This document shows, piece by piece, positions 9,099 through 17,414 of a stretch of 64,000 bases of DNA. The DNA lies in assembly GCF_017315705.1 (NCBI RefSeq), contig NZ_JAFLRF010000002.1, positions 62,001 through 126,000 on the forward strand, written 5' to 3'. The position numbers and the translations under genes are program-made. Numbering within the stretch: the first letter of the stretch is position 1; every line of letters starts with the position of its first letter. Source of the stretch: Trinickia mobilis. Its GTDB lineage: Bacteria; Pseudomonadota; Gammaproteobacteria; Burkholderiales; Burkholderiaceae. The notes under the pieces are model-generated. The model saw nothing but the letters and a program-made list of their open reading frames with translations, was not told where the DNA came from and searched no databases.

Positions 9099-12000
9099 TC
9101 ACGCTTCAACCGAGGCATCGACACCGCGCACGTGCGGGTGATGTCCGTGCTTGTCCACGATGTGCTCTGTCCTTGCGAGCTTTCGCAGAACCACATAGAA
9201 GACGGGCGTAAGCAGCAACCCGAACAAGGTCACCCCAAGCATCCCGAAGAACACGGCGATACCTATGGCATGACGCATCTCCGAACCTGCGCCACTTGAG
9301 ACGACCAGCGGCACCACGCCCATGATGAACGCGAAGGATGTCATCAGGATTGGCCGCAAACGCAGCCGGCTAGCCTCGATGGCGGCCTGGACGATCGAGC
9401 GCCCTTCCATCTCCAGCTCGCGAGCGAACTCGACAATGAGAATCGCATTCTTCGCCGACAATCCGACAAGCACCATGAGGCCAATCTGCGTGAAGATGTT
9501 GTTGTCTCCGCGAGTCAACCAGACTCCGAGCAGCGCTGAAAGCACGCTCATGGGGACAATCATCAGAATGGCCAGAGGCAATGTCAGGCTTTCATACATC
9601 GCTGCCAGCACCATGTAGACAAGCAGAACGCTGATAGGGAACACCCAGAGAGCAGCGTTGCCAGCAAGAATCTGCTGATAAGTCAGGTCAGTCCACTCGA
9701 ACTTCATGCCGCGCGGCAACGTCTTGGCGGCAATCCTGTCGATGGCGGCCTGCGCCTGCCCCGACGAGTAACCCGGTGCGGGACCGCCATTGATGTCAGC
9801 AGAGGTGTAGCCGTTGTATCGGACGACCGAATCAGGACCATAGGTCGGGGTGACCTTCACAAGAGTCGACAGCGGCACCATCTCACCCTTATCGTTACGC
9901 GTCTTCAGCAATCCGATGTCGTCCGTATGTGCGCGGAATGGTGCATCCGCCTGCACCCGCACCTGGTACACACGGCCGAAACGGTTGAAGTCATTCACGT
10001 AGAACGAACCGAGATAGACCTGCATAGTCTCGAAGATGTCGGGTACGGACACGCCGAGCTGCATGGCCTTCACGCGGTCAATATCGACATTCACCTGCGG
10101 CACGTTGATCTGATACGTGGAGAACGACGGACCGAGCTCCGGCGCTTTCGCTGCCTCCTTGAGGAAAGCCTGGGTAGCGTTGTCGAGCGCGGTATAGCCC
10201 TGGGCCTGCTGATCTTCAATCTGAAGCTTGAAGCCACCAAGCGTGCCCAGGCCCAAAACCGGCGGCGGCGGGAAGACTGCGACGTACGCCCCCTTGATCC
10301 CCGAGAGTCGCTTGTTCAGTTCTGCAGCAATGCTCAGACCGGTCAGTGACTTGCTCTTACGCTCTTCGAAGGGCGTTTCGCCCAAGAAGATGACCGCCGA
10401 ACTCGACGAGTTAGTGAAACCGTTGACGGACAGGCCCGGGAACTGCACGGCTGCCTCGACGCCTGGCGTCTTCAGCGCGACGTCGCCAACTTGTCGCACG
10501 ACCTCTTCGGTCCGGTCGAGGGAGGCGCCGTTGGGCAGTTGCACGATTGCGACCAGGTACTGCTTGTCCTGGACCGGAACAAACCCACCCGGCACAACTT
10601 TTCCCATGAGAACCGTCAATCCCAGCAAGACGGCGTAGATGACGAGGATGATGACCTTGCGGTTGACAACCCTGGCTACCCCTCGGCTGTACGATTCAGA
10701 GCCGCGGTGAAATACGTTGTTGAACGCGTTGAAGAACGGTCCGAACACCTTGTCCATGGCGCGCGAGAGCCAATCCTTCGGCTCGTGATGCCCCTTAAGC
10801 AGCAAAGCGGAAAGAGCCGGTGAAAGCGTGAGCGAGTTGAAGGCAGAAATGACCGTCGAAATTGCAATGGTCATCGCGAACTGCTTGTAGAACTGGCCCG
10901 TCAGACCACTCATGAACGCGAGCGGCACAAACACGGCAATCAGCGTCAAAGCGATTGCGATAATCGGCCCGCTCACCTCCTGCATGGCCTGGTGGGTTGC
11001 CTCCTTTGGAGACAGGCCCGTGGCGATGTTGCGCTCGACGTTTTCGACCACCACAATCGCGTCGTCGACCACGATGCCGATGGCGAGCACCATGCCGAAG
11101 AGCGACAAAGCGTTCACCGAGAAGCCAAAAGCAAGCATCAGCGAGAACGTCCCGACTATCGACACAGGTACGGCGATCAGCGGGATGATCGATGCGCGCC
11201 ATGATTGCAGAAATACGATGACCACCAGCACGACCAGTGCGACAGCTTCCAGCAGCGTGTGAATCACCGCATGGATACTCGCTCGCACGAACTGCGTCGG
11301 GTCATAGACGATCTCATACTTCACGCCTTCCGGCATATCGGCCTGGAGCGCCTTCATTTGTTCCCGAACGTGTTGCGAAATATCCAAAGAGTTCGCGCCC
11401 GGCAGTTCAAAGATCGCCATCGCGACTGCCGACTTGTTGCTCAGTAGCGAGCGGCGTGCGTATTCAGACGCGCCCAATTCGACGCGTGCGACGTCCTTGA
11501 GTCGCGTCACGGCGCCATCGGGTGATGTCTTCAGGACGATATCGCGGAACTCGTCTTCCGTATGAAGCCGGCCCTGTGCATTCACGTTAAGCTGCAGCGG
11601 TACATCCGGAGTCGACGGAGACGCGCCTATCTGACCGGCAGCAATCTGGAGGTTCTGTGCCCGAATCGCCGTCACTACGTCGTTTGCGGTCATATTGTGC
11701 TCGGCCACCTTCTGCGGATCGACCCAGACGCGCATGGAGTAGTCGCCGGAACCCCACAAGGTGACCTGACCAACGCCAGGAATACGCTCCAGACGGTCAC
11801 GAACGTTGATGAGCGCATAGTTCCGCAGATACGTGCCGTTGTATTTCTCGCTCGGCGAAATAAGGTGGACAACCATGGTAAGCGTCGGGGACGACTTGAC
11901 GGTCGTCACCCCAAGGCGCTGCACGTCTTCAGGCAAGCGAGGCAACGCCTGGTTCACCCGGGTCTCTACCTGCTGCTGTGCAAGGTCAGGATTCGTCCCA

Positions 12001-12293
12001 AGCTTGAACGTGATTGTCAACGTGAGCGTGCCGTCGCTATTGGCCTGCGACTGCATGTACAGCATGTTCTCGACACCGTTGATCTGTTCTTCAAGCGGCG
12101 AAGCAACCGAGTCAGCGATAACCTTGGGGTTAGCGCCGGGGTATTGCGCCGTCACCACGACGGACGGCGGTACGACATTGGGATATTCCGATATGGGCAG
12201 ATTGACCATGGCGATCAGACCCGCCAGCAGAATCGCTGCTGACAGGACCGCCGCAAATATCGGACGCTCGATGAAAAATTTGGAGAGGTTCAT
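9099..12293 (-). CDS. bpeF: RND multidrug efflux inner-membrane pump (BpeF/CeoB/MexF type)
   Basis: The product is 1064 aa, the normal length for HAE1-type RND pumps. Visible landmarks are the N-terminal first transmembrane segment after MNLSKFFIERPIFAAVLSA and ISEYPNVVPPSVVV in the porter domain. TM4 contains the proton-relay pair (GIVVDDAIVVVEN). The second half has TM10 with the relay lysine (VGLSAKNAILIVEFA). It uses proton influx to export drugs; MexF/BpeF relatives export chloramphenicol, trimethoprim and fluoroquinolones. It sits between the adaptor (45 bp upstream) and the channel gene in one operon. No disruption is seen. Confidence 0.93.
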   Translation of the reverse strand: MNLSKFFIERPIFAAVLSAAILLAGLIAMVNLPISEYPNVVPPSVVVTAQYPGANPKVIADSVASPLEEQINGVENMLYMQSQANSDGTLTLTITFKLGTNPDLAQQQVETRVNQALPRLPEDVQRLGVTTVKSSPTLTMVVHLISPSEKYNGTYLRNYALINVRDRLERIPGVGQVTLWGSGDYSMRVWVDPQKVAEHNMTANDVVTAIRAQNLQIAAGQIGASPSTPDVPLQLNVNAQGRLHTEDEFRDIVLKTSPDGAVTRLKDVARVELGASEYARRSLLSNKSAVAMAIFELPGANSLDISQHVREQMKALQADMPEGVKYEIVYDPTQFVRASIHAVIHTLLEAVALVVLVVIVFLQSWRASIIPLIAVPVSIVGTFSLMLAFGFSVNALSLFGMVLAIGIVVDDAIVVVENVERNIATGLSPKEATHQAMQEVSGPIIAIALTLIAVFVPLAFMSGLTGQFYKQFAMTIAISTVISAFNSLTLSPALSALLLKGHHEPKDWLSRAMDKVFGPFFNAFNNVFHRGSESYSRGVARVVNRKVIILVIYAVLLGLTVLMGKVVPGGFVPVQDKQYLVAIVQLPNGASLDRTEEVVRQVGDVALKTPGVEAAVQFPGLSVNGFTNSSSSAVIFLGETPFEERKSKSLTGLSIAAELNKRLSGIKGAYVAVFPPPPVLGLGTLGGFKLQIEDQQAQGYTALDNATQAFLKEAAKAPELGPSFSTYQINVPQVNVDIDRVKAMQLGVSVPDIFETMQVYLGSFYVNDFNRFGRVYQVRVQADAPFRAHTDDIGLLKTRNDKGEMVPLSTLVKVTPTYGPDSVVRYNGYTSADINGGPAPGYSSGQAQAAIDRIAAKTLPRGMKFEWTDLTYQQILAGNAALWVFPISVLLVYMVLAAMYESLTLPLAILMIVPMSVLSALLGVWLTRGDNNIFTQIGLMVLVGLSAKNAILIVEFARELEMEGRSIVQAAIEASRLRLRPILMTSFAFIMGVVPLVVSSGAGSEMRHAIGIAVFFGMLGVTLFGLLLTPVFYVVLRKLARTEHIVDKHGHHPHVRGVDASVEA

Positions 12294-12338
12294 GACAGTC
12301 TCTGGCTAGGTACGAAGCGCGTTGTGGAACGTGCGCAC

Positions 12339-13514
12339 TCAGGAAGCGCCCGCCGCGGAAGCGGCGTCGCCCGACATCTGCACGAGGTTCGGCTTGACGG
12401 GGTCGCCCGGACGGACTCGCTGCATGCCGTTCACCACAATGCGGTCACCCGGCTGCAGCCCACTGGTGATGACGCGCAAGCCCCGATGCTGGTCACCCAG
12501 CTTCACTTCCCGGTACTGGACCTTGTCTTCCTTGTCCACCAGCAGCACGAACTTCTTTTCCTGATCGGTCTGGATTGCTGCGTCACTGACCAGCACTGCT
12601 TGATGCGGCGCGCCACCACCAACGCGAGCCCGAACATAGAGCCCCGGTACCAGCACGCCGTCCGCGTTGTCAAAGCGCGCGCGCACACGAATCGTCCCGG
12701 AACTAGTGTCAAGCCGGTTGTCCACGGAATCGATCACGCCCTGTCGGGAATAGCCCGTCTCGTTGGCCAGGCCAATCCAGGTCGGAACCGTCACCTTCGA
12801 GTCGTGGCTGAGAAAACGCAGGTACGTCCGCTCGTCGACGTCAAACGACGCATAGATGGGTGACATCGAAACCAAGGTCGTCATCACGGGAGCGTTCGTC
12901 CCTGTAGAAACCACGTTTCCGACTGTTAGCAACGCACGAGAGACACGCCCGGACACGGGCGCCGTAATTGCCGTGTAGCCCAGATTGATCTGTGCCGCTT
13001 CAAGCGCTGCTTTCGCGGCCTTCACACCTGCCATGTCTTCACGGTTGGCGTTCTGCGCCTCGTCATAGTCGCGTTTGGCGATTGCATTGTCGGTCAGCAG
13101 TCTCTGGGCACGCTCCCAATCAGTCGAGGCATATCCGCTGCGGGACTCCGCCGAAGCGAGTTGCGCTGCTGCCCGATCGACCTCCGCCTGATACGGACGC
13201 GGGTCGATGGTAAAAAGCAGGTCTCCCTTCTTGACCATCGCGCCGTCCTGGAAATGGACGGCGACGATCGTTCCCGAAACGAGGGGCCGAATCTCTACAT
13301 CGTTGATGGCCTCGATTCGACCCGAGTACTCCTGATAGTCGGTGATGGACCGCGAGACAACAGTCGCAACATCAACGTCCGCTGCGGGCGGCGCTGCAGC
13401 GGCGGCCGCCTCGGGGACGGGTGCGCCACCGGACGTGTGATACATCGCGCCAACGCCGGCGATGACCGCCAGGGAAATCGCGCTGGCGGCAACCAGCTTG
13501 CGCTTGAAGACCAT
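12339..13514 (-). CDS. bpeE: RND efflux periplasmic adaptor (BpeE/CeoA/MexE type)
   Basis: The product is 391 aa. An N-terminal membrane anchor or signal (KLVAASAISLAVIAGVGA) is followed by an Ala/Pro linker and the biotinyl-lipoyl half motifs (SGRIEAINDVEIRPLVSG; YTAITAPVSGRVSRALLTVG). These flank an alpha-hairpin (AAAQLASAESRSGYASTDWERAQRLL). A beta-barrel and membrane-proximal domain ending near RPGDPVKPNLVQ follows. It bridges the RND pump and the OprC-like channel in the periplasm. The gene follows the llpE-like hydrolase by 29 bp and precedes bpeF by 45 bp. Confidence 0.92.
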   Translation of the reverse strand: MVFKRKLVAASAISLAVIAGVGAMYHTSGGAPVPEAAAAAAPPAADVDVATVVSRSITDYQEYSGRIEAINDVEIRPLVSGTIVAVHFQDGAMVKKGDLLFTIDPRPYQAEVDRAAAQLASAESRSGYASTDWERAQRLLTDNAIAKRDYDEAQNANREDMAGVKAAKAALEAAQINLGYTAITAPVSGRVSRALLTVGNVVSTGTNAPVMTTLVSMSPIYASFDVDERTYLRFLSHDSKVTVPTWIGLANETGYSRQGVIDSVDNRLDTSSGTIRVRARFDNADGVLVPGLYVRARVGGGAPHQAVLVSDAAIQTDQEKKFVLLVDKEDKVQYREVKLGDQHRGLRVITSGLQPGDRIVVNGMQRVRPGDPVKPNLVQMSGDAASAAGAS

Positions 13515-13543
13515 TTCAAACTCCCATTTACTGGTGATATGAA

Positions 13544-14365
13544 TCAGGATCGGGATCGCTCTGAAGTCGCGCCGAATATCCTGTTGAAGAACGCGGCAAC
13601 GTCAGCGAGCACCTCCTGTCGTGACGCCAGTTCGTTGTGCGCGACGTTCTGGTAGCGCGTAACCGTCGTGGGTACGCCCGCGGAGATCAGTTCTGCAGCG
13701 TACTTCTCTGCTTCCACGTGCATCAGGTCGTTCTCCGCGCTGGCAATGAATGCAGCAGGCAGGCCCTTCAGGCGGCGGGACTCGATCGGTGCGGCGTACG
13801 GATGCAGCCGGTGAGACATGAACGGCAGATATGCCCTGTAGCCATACGCACACTCTTCTACATACATATCTGGATTTATATCGCCACCCAGATCGGCGAT
13901 GCGCGTCATGCTCGGATCGAGCAGTGGTGCAAGAAGCGCTTGAGCCGAAAACCGGAATTCGGCTTGGTCACGCACCATGGCCGCCAGGCCCGCAGCCAGA
14001 TTGCCGCCGGCGTCATGTCCAGCCACAGCCATACGTTTTACGTCTGCGGAAAGTGGACGTGCGTTGGCCACAACCCACTGTGCAGCACAGTATCCGTCGC
14101 AAAGCGCGGTAGGAAATGGGAATTTAGGCGCCAGCGAATAACCCACGGATACCACCAGGGCCTGCGCTTCCGTAGCCAGTTGGGAGCAAATCGTGTCGGC
14201 CTGCTCGGGCGTCCCCTTAACAAAGCCGCCGCCGTGAAAGAAGAAGATGACAGGCGTCGCGCCGCGCTTGATTGGGAGACGATACGTACGCAATCGGATC
14301 GCCTTTACGTGGCCGTCCAGTTCCACGTCCCGAATTTCGATTACCTGTTCGACATTGGATTTCAT
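13544..14365 (-). CDS. llpE: LlpE-like alpha/beta hydrolase with Asp at the nucleophile position
   Basis: The product is 273 aa from MKSNVEQVIEIRD; a longer frame to 14458 exists but lacks support. It is a hormone-sensitive-lipase-type alpha/beta hydrolase with the oxyanion motif FFHGGGFVKG (around residue 50). An acid-bearing ENDLMHVEAEKY segment and a C-terminal NVAHNE histidine also fit. The nucleophile elbow reads GHDAGGN instead of the usual GDSAGGN, so Asp (codon 14012-14014) stands where Ser is expected. The gene is first in an efflux operon, matching llpE of the ceo/bpeEF operons of Burkholderia. A symmetric LysR-type site lies 51-63 bp upstream. Confidence 0.8.
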   Translation of the reverse strand: MKSNVEQVIEIRDVELDGHVKAIRLRTYRLPIKRGATPVIFFFHGGGFVKGTPEQADTICSQLATEAQALVVSVGYSLAPKFPFPTALCDGYCAAQWVVANARPLSADVKRMAVAGHDAGGNLAAGLAAMVRDQAEFRFSAQALLAPLLDPSMTRIADLGGDINPDMYVEECAYGYRAYLPFMSHRLHPYAAPIESRRLKGLPAAFIASAENDLMHVEAEKYAAELISAGVPTTVTRYQNVAHNELASRQEVLADVAAFFNRIFGATSERSRS

Positions 14366-14415
14366 ACCTTTCAGGCCTAGTGCCTTCCCGGATGTTTCGA
14401 TAGGGTGGATTGTGA

Positions 14416-14428
14416 TTGCGGACCGCAA
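14416..14428. promoter_or_regulatory. LysR-type T-N11-A operator between llpE and broken LysR gene
   Basis: TTGCGGACCGCAA is a perfect 6+1+6 dyad and exactly fits the T-N11-A rule for LysR regulators. It is in the divergent spacer between the efflux operon start (14365) and the LysR remnant (14548), the usual place for such a box. A looser dyad TTGT-N10-ACAA lies close by, at about 14441-14458. Assignment as the efflux activator site is inferred from position and symmetry. Confidence 0.6.
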
Positions 14429-14547
14429 ACAGATAAATGGTTGTAATTCAGAACACAATTCACGCCAACCGAAGAATCAGCTTCATCCGCGAGCTATTCT
14501 TTCCGCACGTCCGGGATATGCGGCCAGTTTGTATGGGGTAATCGAAT

Positions 14548-15060
14548 ATGGACAGGCACCTGGCGATGCAGGTCTTCACCAAGGTCGTGGAGATGAACGG
14601 CTTCGCATGCTCGGCGGAGGCTCAAGGAATTCCGCACGCGTTGGCCGCAACAATCATGCAGAAGCTGGAGGCTCTCTGCCTGTTCGTCTCGTGCAACGGA
14701 CGACGCGCCACATCAAGCTGCACCTGATGGCGCGGAATGTTACGAGCGCTGTGTGCGTACCCTCATCGATATCGATGAGACGAACGAAAGGCTAACCAGT
14801 AGAGCCACGGGTGTTCGCGGCAAATTCAGAGTCGATATGCATAGGGGCGGGTGCTTGTCATGACACGTATAGAGTGCCGTGAGCGATACCCAACGTTGAA
14901 CTCAAGCTGCCTTTTCAGGAACCCGCCTGTGGACCTGATCCACGAAGAAGGCGACTGCGCGCTCCGGGCGAGCCAGTTGGATGACTTCGGTCCGGTCGCG
15001 CAAGGACCCGGCACCATTCCCACTATGATTGCCGCAACCTCAGCATACCGTGGGCGCTAG
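14548..15060 (+). pseudogene. LysR-family regulator remnant, divergent from efflux operon
   Basis: It begins MDRHLAMQVFTKVVEMNGF and IPHALAATIMQKLEA, matching the HTH of the intact LysR at 4172. Homology then continues in other frames: VRLVQRTTRHIKL, then GVRGKFRVDMH, then VMTRIECRERYPTLN, PVDLIHEEGDCALRAS and a last PTMIAATSAY before a stop. At least three frameshifts or small deletions and loss of the C-terminal third make it non-functional. Its divergent position relative to llpE is where ceoR/bpeT-type activators are found in related efflux loci, so this is probably the dead cognate regulator. Confidence 0.85.
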
Positions 15061-15341
15061 CTGAATTCGATGTCCGTATAGTCGATCCAGATAAGAAGCC
15101 TGTCTTCCATTACCCGGTAACTATCGTCGCAGAGATACGCTCTTCTCCGATTCGGAATCAACAGGCCGTTCGAGTTCGACAAATCATATGCGTAATTCGC
15201 AACGTTTACACCGCCCGCAATATCCAGCGTGTAGTCTTGGCGACGCATCAGGAATCTATCGTCGAAATAAAACGTCTGGATGGGACTATGACTGACAATT
15301 GCGGACGGAAAAGTTACGCGCAGTGCATGCCACGTCTCTAA
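15057..15341 (-). pseudogene. 5'-truncated conserved hypothetical protein fragment
   Basis: The open frame from a stop at about 15342 down to 15059 encodes TFYFDDRFLMRRQDYTLDIA, then NVANYAYD, LLIPNRRRAYL and IWIDYTDIEFS. It reads like the C-terminal half of a widespread uncharacterised bacterial protein family that ends in an IDI..V.F-like strand (recalled from memory, not searched). The N-terminal half is absent, so it is a fragment. It overlaps the end of the LysR remnant by four bases on the other strand. Confidence 0.5.
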
Positions 15342-15483
15342 TCACAGAATCAGCGAGTACGCACAATCTTCCTGTCCCAGAATGACCGTACTCGCGCGGT
15401 TAGATAATCGGCGCCCACGCCGTGGCATTGAAGCGAGATGTCCGATTCCAACCTATCCCGCGAATTCCCAGGAGTAAAGCGAT

Positions 15484-16086
15484 CTACGGAGCCACGACCC
15501 AGTCGCGACCAGCGATCGGACCACCGGCTTGCTGCATGCGACCGCCGGCAACGAGACCGCCAAGATCCACGGACGCGTAGCCAAACTGTTCGACGAGGCC
15601 AATCACCACGGCCTTTGCGTCCTGGTCGTCACCCGAGACAAAGATGACGCGCTTTCCCCCATGAAACTGCGGGCCCTTGTCGTAGTGTTCCATACGGATG
15701 GCGTTGAACGCCTTGACTACCCGAGCCCCAGGTGCGAGTGCCGCAACAAGCTCGCTAGCACCTGTACCGCCCAGGTCCGCCAGTACGAGCTCAGGTTCGA
15801 CCTGCGCAAAAGGGTTGGTTGTATCCACCAGAATGCGGCCTTCCCAATTCGGCAAACCTTCTAGAGCTGCTGGAACTTGAAGCCACGGAACGGCAAGCAC
15901 GACCATTTCGAGCCGAGCCGCCTCCTCCACTGACACTGCCGAAGCCTTCGTACCGAGTACGCCCACGATATCGCGCAAACCCTGCGGTCCACGCCGCGCG
16001 CTCAAGAGAACCTCGTGCTCAGCCTGAATGGCGCTTTTGGCAATAGACCGCGCTACAGCGCCGGCTCCAATGAAACCAATCTTCAT
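15484..16086 (-). CDS. NADPH-dependent F420-reductase-like / dinucleotide-binding oxidoreductase
   Basis: The product is 200 aa from MKIGFIGAGAVARSIAKSA, a Rossmann GxGxxA NAD(P) loop right at the N-terminus. A frame to 16140 adds 18 residues before this loop and was rejected. Further motifs are LVDTTNPFAQ and VVKAFNAIRMEHY, typical of the COG2085 family (F420H2:NADP oxidoreductase fold). In bacteria without F420 these are general NADP-binding reductases of unknown substrate. The C-terminus (GGRMQQAGGPIAGRDWV) is complete. No operon partner is seen on its strand. Confidence 0.8.
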   Translation of the reverse strand: MKIGFIGAGAVARSIAKSAIQAEHEVLLSARRGPQGLRDIVGVLGTKASAVSVEEAARLEMVVLAVPWLQVPAALEGLPNWEGRILVDTTNPFAQVEPELVLADLGGTGASELVAALAPGARVVKAFNAIRMEHYDKGPQFHGGKRVIFVSGDDQDAKAVVIGLVEQFGYASVDLGGLVAGGRMQQAGGPIAGRDWVVAP

Positions 16087-16459
16087 GTCGACTCCTGTTC
16101 GGCAATCTGACTCGATAAAACCATGCCCGCATAGGAGCATGGCTCCTGGAAAACGGTCTGTTCAGTAAAACGTGCGCTGGGTGTCCACGAACTTCAGCGG
16201 TTTGCCAGACTCGGCATTACACGGGTACAAAGTTCGAATTGCCAGCCGACCAGCTACGCGCCCTCAATGTCTCCCCCCTGAGAGGCGGGAAAACAATTGC
16301 CCGTCGCTTCGTGGTGCATCTGCGAACGAGTTTTTGCGCGGCGACGCTCGACTGGTGTCGTGGGTGCGCTTTTGAGCGAGCTCGCTGCACCGCCATCCAC
16401 TTTTCATTCGGACAGCAATATTGGAGCGATCACTCTTTTATGGCATCATAGGTTCGCCT
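16087..16459. other. Gap, probable site of activator truncation
   Basis: This is 373 bp between the reductase start and the truncated AcoR-like gene. It does not encode the missing AAA+ domain of that activator in any frame that I could follow. Any rearrangement breakpoint is therefore near 16460. No insertion-sequence end was recognised. It should also contain the promoter of the reductase gene. Confidence 0.35.
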
Positions 16460-16930
16460 CTATAGATGACTGCCGAAATGATCTCCCATCACGACGGACA
16501 CGGCCTGCCTTTCTTGAATGCACGTGCCGATTCCATTGGTTCCCTGGTGAGACTCGCCCCATACGCTACCAAGAATCAAATGATGACTCGTCACGCGGCT
16601 CAGAAGCGCTTCGGGGCAACGCAACGCAACGAGTACACCATCTCGTTGGGCTAGTGAGACCAGATAATCCTGAGATTCGAGCCGCGAATACAGGCGGTCG
16701 ACTTCCGGTCGGGCCACCATAAGGAGCTCGTCCAAAGGACCTAGCACGTCCTTGTACGCGTCGCCTTCCAGAATTCTCGCCTCCGGCACCCGGTCCGGCT
16801 GCAGCCCATAGTTCGTAATGCACCGTTCCCAGGACGAGCGGACCGTGTCTGGAAACGTGTGCACCCCATCGAGTGCCGCCGGCCGAGCCAGTTGAGTCAG
16901 CACGCCAATTGCGTGGGAAGACGTGTTCAT
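16460..16930 (-). pseudogene. Truncated AcoR-like sigma-54 activator (N-terminal GAF part only)
   Basis: 156 codons from MNTSSHAIGVLTQLA. The sequence has the AcoR N-terminal signature: VRSSWERCITNYGLQPDRV, a GAF-like region, and the hallmark SVWGESHQGTNGIGTCIQE. It stops a few residues later (VMGDHFGSHL). The roughly 450 residues carrying the AAA+ sigma-54 interaction domain and the Fis-type HTH are missing. In the family this N-terminal domain senses a catabolic substrate such as acetoin. The gene is divergent from the aldo/keto-reductase operon, whose sigma-54 promoter survives. It cannot activate transcription by itself. Confidence 0.85.
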
Positions 16931-17112
16931 TGAATCGATTCCGTGATTACGCCGTTTCGGCTGCCGATGCCTCTGAATACTGCGGGCCAGAAAATCCAAG
17001 CGCAAAGGCCCGACTTTCGCATCGGCGTGGTGAAACGCAATCCGGAATTGCCCTCATCAGCCTTTCTGGCGGGGCCAGACGAGCGGATGACCTCGTCCGG
17101 GCCTCGGACTGC

Positions 17113-17152
17113 TGTCGCACTTGCGACGTTCCAGTGTCGCGCTAGTGTCGCG
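17113..17152. promoter_or_regulatory. Phased TGTCGC repeats, likely enhancer-binding-protein site
   Basis: TGTCGC occurs at 17113, 17135 and 17146, spaced 22 and 11 bp, that is, two and one helical turns. The first copy forms a near-palindrome, TGTCGCACTTGCGACG. The cluster ends about 54 bp before the sigma-54 promoter at 17206, a suitable place for an upstream activating sequence bound by the divergent AcoR-like activator. Function is inferred from arrangement. Confidence 0.55.
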
Positions 17153-17205
17153 CCACACCCTGGCGCAAAACCCTAAGTGGTTGATTATCTGTCGATTATT
17201 TGCGC

Positions 17206-17220
17206 TGGCACGATGCATGC
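17206..17220 (+). promoter_or_regulatory. Sigma-54 (-24/-12) promoter of catabolic operon
   Basis: TGGCACGATGCATGC matches the TGGCACG-N4-TTGC consensus with one mismatch in the -12 box (ATGC for TTGC). It keeps the invariant GG and GC with exactly ten bases between them. The expected transcript start is near 17232, giving a leader of about 180 nt before the aldo/keto reductase at 17415. The nearby AcoR-type activator fragment and phased repeats support it. Confidence 0.65.
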
Positions 17221-17414
17221 GGATGTCGTGTGCGAAGGCAAGGCGCACACGGTTCGATCGCGTTGCCGCATTCCGAATCGAACCGGTGAACGGGAAGACG
17301 CTCGTTTTAACTGCCTGACGCAGCGCAGTGCCTCGCCATCATGTAAGCGACTTTGAATCAACACACCGCAGTCCTGACTGCAACCGCTCCGGCGAGAACA
17401 TGAAGGAGACGAAG

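Noticed and set aside
11000-11500. Short direct-repeat-like GC motifs inside bpeF, checked as CRISPR
   Set aside because: They are codon-level repetition in coding DNA, without regular spacers; no CRISPR array was found anywhere in the window.
13544-14365. Calling the LlpE-like hydrolase a pseudogene because the Ser is missing
   Set aside because: The frame is intact and the remaining catalytic motifs are kept; Asp can serve as a nucleophile in this fold, so function is left open.
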